This document shows, one piece after another, positions 1-5,245 of a DNA stretch of 5,245 nt (position 1 is its first letter; each line of letters begins with the position of its first letter). The stretch lies in assembly GCA_028287725.1 (NCBI GenBank), contig JAQBPC010000272.1:1-5245 (forward strand), given 5' to 3'. This DNA comes from Chloroflexota bacterium (GTDB taxonomy: Bacteria > Chloroflexota > UBA5177 > JANWHV01). The notes below the pieces were generated by a model. The model was not told where the DNA came from. It searched no databases and saw only the letters and a list, made by a program, of their open reading frames with translations. The translations under genes and the position numbers were made by a program.

Positions 1-66
1 GCGATCGCGCTCTGCGAACGGGTTGGATTTAAGCGCAATCGCATGCGTTTTGTAGGTGCGGGTTGA
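1..66 (+). CDS. C-terminal end of a probable GNAT-family N-acetyltransferase (partial)
   Basis: Frame 1 is open from the window edge to a TGA at 64-66 and gives 21 residues beginning AIALCERVGFKRNRMRF. The pattern small-Ile-Ala-Leu-x-Glu-Arg-x-Gly-Phe resembles the last conserved part of GNAT acetyltransferases, usually written as A-x-x-L-Y-E-x-x-G-F, where the helix before the final strands lies close to acetyl-CoA. The Tyr of the usual LYE motif is Cys here. GNAT enzymes transfer acetyl groups from acetyl-CoA to amines. The substrate cannot be judged from this fragment. The gene runs in the same direction as the kinases, but more than 500 bases separate it from them, so it is probably not in their operon. 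The call rests on one short motif and could be wrong. Confidence 0.42.
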   Translation, partial: AIALCERVGFKRNRMRFVGAG

Positions 67-77
67 CGGCATTCAAT

Positions 78-106
78 CTGACCGGGTGCTACTAGGGAAC
101 TATCAT
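78..106 (+). promoter_or_regulatory. Possible sigma70-type promoter (weak)
   Basis: CTGACC at 78-83 matches TTGACA at four of six positions. It is followed after exactly 17 bases by TATCAT at 101-106, which matches TATAAT at five of six. It lies just after the stop of the upstream gene and points towards the kinase operon. If it serves that operon, the untranslated leader would be over 450 nt to the ATG at 579. Such matches occur by chance, so this is only a candidate. Confidence 0.2.
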
Positions 107-454
107 TAAAGTGTACCACCACGCGCCAAAGCCATATGGAAACGGTCGCCATAACGGGCACCTGTAATTAGCTGGGTTTGCCGCCAGGCAACTCCCCCAA
201 AGCTTCGCCGATCTGGCTGCCAACTTCGCGTTTTAGGCCGGAATCGTTTCTCGAATCCACGGGGACCAGCGCGCGGAGCTCTGGCAGGAATACGCCCTCG
301 GAATTGCAGTTCAGGCCGGCCGAAACCATGTGCCTCACCAAGGTTTGGGCGCATGTCCACGATTGGACAATGATGGCAAGCAATAGCGCGTATTATCTAG
401 CCACAAGCCAGGTCTGACATCTGTCGCATTGCCTATAGGCACTAACCATGCTAG

Positions 455-468
455 CCTCGGTACCGAGG
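455..468. repeat. Perfect 14-bp palindrome with imperfect outer arms
   Basis: CCTCGGTACCGAGG reads the same on both strands. The symmetry extends imperfectly outward: TGCT at 449-452 pairs with AGCA at 471-474, and CA at 447-448 pairs with TG at 477-478 across a two-base bulge, so the whole structure spans about 447-478. It lies upstream of the likely kinase start, in the weakly coding leader. In DNA it could be an operator for a dimeric regulator. In RNA it would form a five-pair stem with a GTAC loop plus outer pairs. There is no T-run after it, so it is not a standard terminator. Confidence 0.5.
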
Positions 469-578
469 ACAGCACATGTCCAAGCGTCGACTTCAGGAAA
501 AATGCGGGATTGCAACTACGGTTGCGCGAGCCTGAAGTTGCGAGCGATGCACCCCTGGCAGGGAGCGTACAACATAGA

Positions 579-2435
579 ATGGCAACGAGTGCGCTAGTTG
601 ATTCAAGTCCTGTAGCCGATATTGCCTTCTCAGCATCGGGGAGGAGGCGAGAATCTGGACAACGTGGACACCTGGACGACACTCGACTAGGGCCATTCAG
701 ACTCCCGCTGGCAGTGATCCGACTACGCCAACTCTTACGTGCAGAGTCGCGCATCGAGTCACGGATCGTCCTGCTTCAATGGGTCGTGATGGTGATCGTG
801 GGTGCTGGAGCGTTGCTTCCAAGCAACCTCGGTCCTGGCCTTGGCGCGTACAGCGCATCGCTGGTCATCTGCGTCCTCGTGCTTCACCCAATTGCCTATA
901 TGGCGATATCGATGATCGGCTACCCGTGGCTTTGGCGAGACGGTCCTGCGCGAGTAGCGGTACTGACCGCCATCGATGTAACGATTGCCGTGGGTGTACT
1001 GTTCCTGACCGCGAGAAAGCCAGACTACACGCAGGTGCTCCTGTTCAGCGTGGTGCTGCTTACTGCCACCAGGTACAGCCTGAGCCGTGCCCTCGGCATC
1101 ACCTTGCTCGTTTCGATTCTGCAGTTCTTCTCTATTGTGGCGGCAAACAAGCAGAGTATCCCAGTCACAAACCTCAGTAGCGCCGTGGTCGCAATGTTCG
1201 CGCTTACCTATGGCGTTAACTTGCTTAGCCAGGCTGAGCGTAAAGAAGCGGCAATTGCGGATGAGAATGCACGACTGTACAGGGCGGTATTGCTGCGGAA
1301 CCGTGAGCTCGCGACGATCAATGCGCTGAGTCAAACCGCTACGCAGGACACCGATCCAGACCGCCTCCTCGAATCCGGCCTCGAGCTAATCCTCTCCAAC
1401 ATGCCCGTAATCTGGGGCCAAGGTTACCGATATGACCGCCGGTCCGGTGATGTAGAGCTATTGTTCGTGCGGCACGCAAGTCGGCACATGGTCCGCAATG
1501 AGCGCGGCATGGCCATGCGACATGAGGCACAGCAGGCGGCGCGGTCGCGGTCGGTTGTTATCGGGCAAAGCAACACGCTTGGCGGCGAGCCCGTAGCGCG
1601 GATCAGTGCACCAATTCTGGTGCAAGGGAACCCAATGGGTGTGCTTCAGGCGCTGATGCCGGTCGCGCACGACGGTGCTGTTGGAACGCCTCCCACAGAC
1701 AGTCTAACGGTAGTGTGCCAGGAACTTGGGACCTGGATCGAGCGCGCGATGCTCCGCGAAGCAGCGCAACGCGGCCTCGTTCTTGAAGAGAAGAACCGCA
1801 TTGCCCGCGAGCTACATGACACTGTGTTGCAAATTCTTTTCACGATCGGTCTCGCCGTCGACTGGTGCCTTCAGCGGGCTGGTGACGATCCACAGGTGAA
1901 CCAGAAACTGTCGGAAATGCGGAAGCTCACCGCCAACGCCAGTAGCGAGCTGCGGAGTGCAATATTCACACTGTCGTCCCGGGTTGCGGAGATTGGCTTG
2001 GTGCCCGCGCTTGAGACCCTGTGCAACAGTTTTTCAGAGCAACACGCGCTGCCGGTATTCATGAGCGCCAACGGTCAACAGTACGAGCTATCGCTCCTGG
2101 GACAAAACGCGCTGCATCGTGTGGTGCGTGAGAGCCTTATGAACGCGTATAAGCACGCGCAGGCCACCCATATTTTGGTGCGGGTAGTGTTCGAACAGGA
2201 CGGCATTACCGCGGTGATTCAGGATGACGGCGTCGGTCTGCCCAAGCATGTTGTCGAATCCTATGCCGACGATCCCGTGCATTTTGGGCTGCGCACAATC
2301 GCTCGGCAAGTACTCGACCTGCAGGGTGCGTTTGAAGTCATGAATGGTGAGGAATCAGGCACGATTGTGCGTGCGAGGATTCCTACGAAGCGATCAATTG
2401 AGGAGGTCCAATATGACCGTGGCCGCGCCAATTAA
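579..2435 (+). CDS. Membrane-bound sensor histidine kinase, HisKA_3 (NarX/LiaS/DegS) class
   Basis: This is the sensor of a two-component system: it autophosphorylates on His with ATP and passes the phosphate to the NarL-type regulator encoded next. Numbering from the ATG at 579 (618 aa), about six hydrophobic helices lie between residues 62 and 216 with only short loops, so sensing is probably within the membrane. A signalling helix follows (about 217-250), then a poorly conserved GAF-like region (about 250-392). The HisKA_3 dimerisation helix carries the motif RIARELHDTVLQ with phospho-acceptor His413. The HATPase_c domain (about 505-602) shows the N-box ESLMNAYKHA (Glu518, Asn522), the G1 box DDGVGL (549-554) and a GLRTI G2-type motif (570-574). 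The start is uncertain. The frame is open to TTG 429. ATG 579 is the only in-frame ATG before the first helix, with AGGGAG 13 nt upstream. GTG 714 (giving MIRLRQLLRAESRIESR just before helix 1) fits the coding composition better but lacks a Shine-Dalgarno site. The 3' end overlaps the regulator by 23 nt. The ligand is unknown. Confidence 0.9.
   Translation: MATSALVDSSPVADIAFSASGRRRESGQRGHLDDTRLGPFRLPLAVIRLRQLLRAESRIESRIVLLQWVVMVIVGAGALLPSNLGPGLGAYSASLVICVLVLHPIAYMAISMIGYPWLWRDGPARVAVLTAIDVTIAVGVLFLTARKPDYTQVLLFSVVLLTATRYSLSRALGITLLVSILQFFSIVAANKQSIPVTNLSSAVVAMFALTYGVNLLSQAERKEAAIADENARLYRAVLLRNRELATINALSQTATQDTDPDRLLESGLELILSNMPVIWGQGYRYDRRSGDVELLFVRHASRHMVRNERGMAMRHEAQQAARSRSVVIGQSNTLGGEPVARISAPILVQGNPMGVLQALMPVAHDGAVGTPPTDSLTVVCQELGTWIERAMLREAAQRGLVLEEKNRIARELHDTVLQILFTIGLAVDWCLQRAGDDPQVNQKLSEMRKLTANASSELRSAIFTLSSRVAEIGLVPALETLCNSFSEQHALPVFMSANGQQYELSLLGQNALHRVVRESLMNAYKHAQATHILVRVVFEQDGITAVIQDDGVGLPKHVVESYADDPVHFGLRTIARQVLDLQGAFEVMNGEESGTIVRARIPTKRSIEEVQYDRGRAN
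2401..2406 (+). promoter_or_regulatory. Strong Shine-Dalgarno site for the response regulator
   Basis: AGGAGG lies six bases before the ATG at 2413, inside the last codons of the upstream kinase. It settles the regulator start at 2413, even though the frame is open further upstream to 2344. It also means that regulator translation can initiate independently while being coupled to the end of kinase translation. Confidence 0.85.
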
Positions 2436-3054
2436 GCTTTTGATCGTCGACGACCATGACATCGTGCGCGAAGGCATTAGCTCAATCCTTAGTCAGGAGC
2501 CTGACTTTGACGTGGTGGGCGAGGCCAGCGACGGCCCTACTGCAATTGCGGCGGTAGAGCGACTACATCCGTCAGTAGTTCTGCTTGACATGCGCATGCC
2601 CGGGCCGGACGGCATTGAAGTCTGCCGCGAAATTACCACGCGCTTTCCCAACGTTCGGGTGATTATCCTGACCGCCTTTCTGGACAGCGACACCATCAAC
2701 CGCTGTATCCAAGCCGGCGCCAAAGGTTATGTCATCAAGGACGTGGAGCGGACCGACCTCAAGCGATCGATCCGCGACGTTGCCCAAGGTGAGGCATTTC
2801 TCGACCGTAAGGTGCACGCGGTTGTCGTCGAACGACTGAAACGCGAGACCGAGCGGAACAGGCCTGTGCTCACTGAACGCGAAGTGAGTATCCTTAAATT
2901 TATGGCGGAGGGTTTTACCAATCGCCAAATTGCCACCAAGCTCTACGTCAGCGAAGGCACAATTAAGGACCAACTTCAAAAGATCATTGATAAGCTTGGG
3001 GCGACAAACCGTGTTTCGGCGTTATATGTCGCAGCCAAGGAAGGAATGATCTGA
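2413..3054 (+). CDS. Two-component response regulator, NarL/FixJ family (receiver plus LuxR-type HTH)
   Basis: This is a DNA-binding transcription regulator of 213 aa, the usual length for the family. The receiver domain (about 7-123) has the acidic pair Asp13-Asp14, phospho-acceptor Asp59 in the motif VVLLDMRMPGPDG, the switch residue Thr87 and the conserved Lys109 (GYVIKD). After a linker, the LuxR/GerE helix-turn-helix spans about 151-213, with LTEREVSIL and the recognition region TNRQIATKLYVSEGTIKDQL. All catalytic receiver residues are present, so it should be phosphorylated normally. The start at 2413 is fixed by AGGAGG six bases upstream. The gene overlaps the upstream HisKA_3 kinase by 23 nt, the usual arrangement of a cognate pair, and a second kinase gene follows after 26 nt. 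Target genes cannot be read from the window. Autoregulation of the operon is common in the family and possible here, but not shown. Confidence 0.95.
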   Translation: MTVAAPIKLLIVDDHDIVREGISSILSQEPDFDVVGEASDGPTAIAAVERLHPSVVLLDMRMPGPDGIEVCREITTRFPNVRVIILTAFLDSDTINRCIQAGAKGYVIKDVERTDLKRSIRDVAQGEAFLDRKVHAVVVERLKRETERNRPVLTEREVSILKFMAEGFTNRQIATKLYVSEGTIKDQLQKIIDKLGATNRVSALYVAAKEGMI

Positions 3055-3080
3055 CTCCCGCCACCGAGCCACGAGGTGTG

Positions 3081-4967
3081 ATGATCAACACGACGCCGCA
3101 AGAATCCGCTGACACTTTCAGCATCGAAGACCAGATTAAGGCCGCAATACCAAACCTAAGAGAACTCGAGACTGTCGGACGTGCCATGTCGACCCAAGGT
3201 GTGTCGCTTTCAGACATACTCAGCAGCTGTCCGCCGAGTGATGACCTGCCGGCTCAAGCGGCTGCCATCGCGTCCGGATACCTGCAAGGGATGGAAGCAG
3301 CTGCACGCGAAACTGACGACGGCATTCGCATGGAATTAGACCGGCGGCGTGCGGAGCTCGCCGCGCTACAGCGTGTGAACGCCGTAGCGACAAGCAGCCT
3401 CGACGAGACTACTGTCCTGAACAAGGTCGTTAACGCCGTCTCCGATGTCATGGGCGTGGAAGTCTGCTCCATTTATCTGAGGCAAGGGCCAAACCAGCTT
3501 GTACTTCGTGCGACGTATGGCCTCAATCCGTCCGCGGTCGGCTTAGCGCGCCTATCTATCGGCGAAGGCTTGACCGGTTGGGCCGCGCAAGTTGGCAAAC
3601 CCATCGCGGTGTCGGATGTGTGGTTGGACGCACGGACGAAGTACTTGCCCGAAACCAAGGAAGACGATTACCACTCGATCCTCTCCGCGCCGATTACTGC
3701 CAGCGGCGGCGAACAGATCTTGGGCGTGTTAAACGTACAGACCAAGGACTGCCGGAGCTTCACCGAAGACGAGATGAGCTTCCTGGAGATGATTGCCGGC
3801 CAGCTGGGTCTGTCGATTGAGAACGCGCGCTTTTATGGCCAAACTGACGCACAGTTACGGCAGAAAGTCAACGCGCTCACGACACTTCACCAGGTGGTGG
3901 TCGCGGTCGCCAGCAGTCTCGACCCTCGTCAGGTATTAAATACAATCGCCAGGCAAGCGCTGACACTTTGTCAGGGCGATAGCAGCGTTATATTAGCGCG
4001 CCAGGGTCAGGGCCTCCGCGTTGTAGCGCACTGCGGAGATGGCGATCTCGAGCATCGGGAATTCGTAGAGGATATTGCCCGGACCGCGATCCAGCAGGGC
4101 TTGCACCAATTGAAGCCATTGCCAAACACGGAGGACGGCGCGCGGCACATACTATTGTGCGTTCCACTCCGCGGGCATGGCTCGACATACGGCGCACTGG
4201 CGGTGTATGGAAAAGCCGACCAGGAGTTCGATAGCGAGACGAGCGATTTGCTCACAGACTTCGCCTGCGAAGCCGCTATGTCCGTCGAGAACGCGCAGCT
4301 GCATCAGGCGACGCAAAAGAGCCTAGAGGCAAAGTCGGTTCTGTTGTCCGAGCTGCACCACCGCGTGAAAAATAACCTGCAGACCGTGGCGTCGCTGCTG
4401 TCGTTGGCACTCAGGCATAGTAAGTCCGAGGAAGCCAGCCAAACGCTGCGAGAAAGCTATAACCGCGTTCGCAGCATCGCAGCCGCGCATGATTTGCTGT
4501 CACGCCAGCTAATTGGCGTTACCACAATCGGCGAAGTGGCGCTCAAGGTTATAGAGCTGATTGAGCCGACTATACAGGGCCGAGGCGCAATTCGGTTCGT
4601 GACCGAGGGTGACGCGATCGAGCTTGAGACTCGCGAGGCTACTACCCTCGCGATTCTACTGAATGAATTGCTCACAAATGCGCTTCGCCACGGCCTGCGG
4701 GGACGTGAGTCGGGCGTGGTAAAGGTATCGTATGGTCGCCAGGGTTCGGAGATATGGGTCACCGTGGCCGACGACGGTAACGGCCTTCCGGCAGAATTTA
4801 CGATGAGCAAAAACAAGGGCCTTGGGCTGTCCATCGTTCGAACGCTCGTCGAAGCCGACCTACATGGCCAGGTGCACTGGGCCGGCGAAGGTGGCGCCCG
4901 GTTTACGCTGACGTTCTGTCCGCCCGCAACATCTCAGAGTCGCGCTCAGGCGGTCAGCCGAAACTGA
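3081..4967 (+). CDS. Cytosolic tandem-GAF sensor histidine kinase, HisKA_2 class
   Basis: A 628-aa protein with no membrane segment. Residues 1 to about 85 are mostly polar and helical and match no domain I know. A short coiled stretch (about 85-100, rich in Arg/Glu/Ala/Leu) leads into GAF domain 1 (about 104-249, with the typical IGEGLTGWAA and SAPI...GVLNV features), then GAF domain 2 (about 268-404, more divergent, ending in ACEAAMSVENAQLHQ). The kinase core begins with the HisKA_2 signature ELHHRVKNNLQTVASLLSL, where His427 (the His before RVKNN) is the likely phospho-acceptor. The HATPase domain has the N-box NELLTNALRHG (Glu529, Asn533), the G1 box DDGNGLP (564-570) and the G2 box GLGLSIV (580-586). 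GAF domains bind small ligands or mediate dimerisation; no chromophore or metal site is evident. ATG 3081 follows GAGG at 3073-3076 by four bases; a GTG directly before it (3078) is too close to that site. It is probably co-transcribed with the regulator upstream. HisKA_2 kinases usually pair with other kinds of regulators, so its partner is uncertain. Confidence 0.93.
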   Translation: MINTTPQESADTFSIEDQIKAAIPNLRELETVGRAMSTQGVSLSDILSSCPPSDDLPAQAAAIASGYLQGMEAAARETDDGIRMELDRRRAELAALQRVNAVATSSLDETTVLNKVVNAVSDVMGVEVCSIYLRQGPNQLVLRATYGLNPSAVGLARLSIGEGLTGWAAQVGKPIAVSDVWLDARTKYLPETKEDDYHSILSAPITASGGEQILGVLNVQTKDCRSFTEDEMSFLEMIAGQLGLSIENARFYGQTDAQLRQKVNALTTLHQVVVAVASSLDPRQVLNTIARQALTLCQGDSSVILARQGQGLRVVAHCGDGDLEHREFVEDIARTAIQQGLHQLKPLPNTEDGARHILLCVPLRGHGSTYGALAVYGKADQEFDSETSDLLTDFACEAAMSVENAQLHQATQKSLEAKSVLLSELHHRVKNNLQTVASLLSLALRHSKSEEASQTLRESYNRVRSIAAAHDLLSRQLIGVTTIGEVALKVIELIEPTIQGRGAIRFVTEGDAIELETREATTLAILLNELLTNALRHGLRGRESGVVKVSYGRQGSEIWVTVADDGNGLPAEFTMSKNKGLGLSIVRTLVEADLHGQVHWAGEGGARFTLTFCPPATSQSRAQAVSRN

Positions 4968-5097
4968 CGACAGGTTTCGTGCCTATGCAGCCCTGCGGAT
5001 GGATGCACCCGGAGCGCAGCAAGTATGGCATGCTGTGCGGCACCCCAAGCAGGGTTCGGCGCGCCGCCCGCAAAAGTAGCATGAACGTGGTCATCCT
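4968..5097. other. Gap between the kinase operon and the tlyA-like gene, with a small overlapping ORF
   Basis: No confident gene lies here and I see no hairpin followed by a T-run, so transcription may continue into the next gene. One small plus-strand ORF runs from ATG 4985 to TGA 5101 (38 codons, beginning MQPCGWMHPERSKYG and rich in Arg and Ser). Its stop overlaps the next start as ATGA, the junction typical of translational coupling. It has no clear Shine-Dalgarno site and no recognisable family, so I do not call it a gene. Confidence 0.4.
5014..5038 (+). other. Stem-loop in the gap after the second kinase
   Basis: GCGCAGCA (5014-5021) can pair with TGCTGTGC (5031-5038) to give eight pairs, including one G-U, around a nine-base loop. 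No run of T follows, so it does not fit an intrinsic terminator. It could stabilise the 3' end of the kinase mRNA or be incidental. Confidence 0.3.
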
Positions 5098-5245
5098 ATG
5101 ACAACAGAAGGGCAGGCGCAACGTATCCGGCTCGATCAATTGCTGATCGACCGGGGATCCGCTAGAGGCCGTGGTGATGCACGCTCTCTGATTGAGGACG
5201 GCCGCGTCAGCGTCAATTGCATCGTAGTAACCAAACCGGGCCAGG
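5098..5245 (+). CDS. tlyA: TlyA-family rRNA 2'-O-methyltransferase, N-terminal S4 domain (partial, runs off the window)
   Basis: The 49 visible codons encode an S4 RNA-binding domain: RIRLDQLLIDRGSARGR (10-25), then DARSLIEDGRVSVN (27-40) and VVTKPGQ (43-49). The order R-L-D-x-L-L-x-x-R-G, then A-x-x-L-I-x-x-G-x-V-x-V-N, then K-P-G is the signature of the TlyA family. In full-length members the S4 domain precedes an FtsJ-like Rossmann methyltransferase domain. Characterised members 2'-O-methylate cytidines of 16S and/or 23S rRNA, which affects sensitivity to capreomycin-type drugs. The methyltransferase part lies beyond the window. ATG 5098 is the only ATG after an in-frame stop at 5077-5079, and no strong Shine-Dalgarno site precedes it. 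Other S4 proteins (RsuA/RluB-type pseudouridine synthases, Hsp15) are less likely given the K-P-G. Its role is unrelated to the upstream kinases, so the adjacency may be incidental. Confidence 0.8.
   Translation, partial: MTTEGQAQRIRLDQLLIDRGSARGRGDARSLIEDGRVSVNCIVVTKPGQ

Larger units (their letters stand above)
67..578. other. Long intergenic/leader region before the kinase operon
   Basis: I recognise no known gene here. On the plus strand, the reading frame of the downstream kinase stays open back to a TTG at 429, but third-position GC over 429-713 is only about 47% (45 of 95 codons counted by hand), lower than the kinase core appears. On the minus strand, an ORF at 168-383 (TTG start, 71 residues) has third-position GC of about 72% (51 of 71). 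It begins with a hydrophobic stretch (LAIIVQSW) and has no family I can name. The region also holds a perfect palindrome at 455-468 and weak promoter-like motifs. It may contain a decayed gene, a small unrecognised gene, or purely regulatory DNA. Confidence 0.5.

Noticed and set aside
178..417. Plus-strand ORF of 79 codons in the leader
   Set aside because: It is antisense to the minus-strand ORF at 168-383, has low-complexity Ser/Pro/Thr-rich content with no motif, and shows no ribosome site.
638..647. GGGGAGGAGG as a ribosome site for the first kinase
   Set aside because: No in-frame ATG, GTG or TTG lies at a usable distance downstream; the nearby GTG at 664 is in another frame.
759..1334. 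Minus-strand ORF of 191 codons opposite the first kinase
   Set aside because: The plus-strand frame encodes clear membrane helices. The minus product is a low-complexity run rich in His, Arg and Gln, typical of a shadow frame.
2344..2412. Upstream ATG extension of the response regulator
   Set aside because: It lies fully inside the kinase coding frame, adds residues with no family match before the receiver domain, and has a far weaker initiation site than the ATG at 2413 with its AGGAGG.
2572..2979. Minus-strand ORF of 135 codons opposite the response regulator
   Set aside because: The plus strand carries an intact receiver and LuxR HTH with all key residues. The minus frame has no recognisable motif.
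4457..4834. Minus-strand ORF of 125 codons opposite the HATPase domain of the second kinase
   Set aside because: The plus frame carries the N, G1 and G2 boxes. The minus product is Ser/Arg/Pro-rich, as expected from reading a GC-rich gene backwards.
5058..5065. GGCGCGCC palindrome as part of a terminator
   Set aside because: It is a short GC palindrome with no loop and no following T-run, and is common by chance in GC-rich DNA.

Overview
The window looks like chromosomal DNA from a moderately GC-rich bacterium (high-fifties percent GC by eye, not counted). The gene content is a NarL-type response regulator, a HisKA_3 membrane kinase and a soluble GAF/HisKA_2 kinase packed together, next to a TlyA-type S4/FtsJ methyltransferase. 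This would suit a Chloroflexota-type or related Gram-positive-side lineage. That placement is inference from family style and is tentative.

Layout. Positions 1-66 hold the last 21 codons of a gene that resembles the C-terminus of a GNAT acetyltransferase. Positions 67 to about 578 (perhaps to 713) form a long leader with weak promoter-like motifs, a perfect 14-bp palindrome at 455-468, and an unexplained minus-strand ORF (168-383) with good third-position GC. Three plus-strand genes follow as a compact operon: a six-helix membrane histidine kinase with a degenerate GAF region (about 579-2435), a NarL/FixJ response regulator (2413-3054, overlapping the kinase end by 23 nt with a strong Shine-Dalgarno site), and a soluble tandem-GAF histidine kinase of the HisKA_2 class (3081-4967, 26 nt after the regulator). 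A 130-bp gap with a stem-loop but no convincing terminator leads into the first 49 codons of a TlyA-like rRNA methyltransferase (5098 to the window edge).

How they may work together. The membrane kinase and the regulator form a textbook NarL-family pair: the kinase phosphorylates Asp59 of the regulator, whose LuxR-type helix-turn-helix then acts on DNA. The unusual point is the second kinase. It belongs to a different histidine-kinase class, is cytosolic, and sits immediately downstream with the same transcriptional organisation. This suggests that one regulator integrates a membrane signal and a cytosolic (GAF-ligand) signal, or that the second kinase signals to a regulator encoded elsewhere. 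The start codon of the first kinase is the main annotation uncertainty. I saw no mobile element, CRISPR array, tRNA or rRNA.
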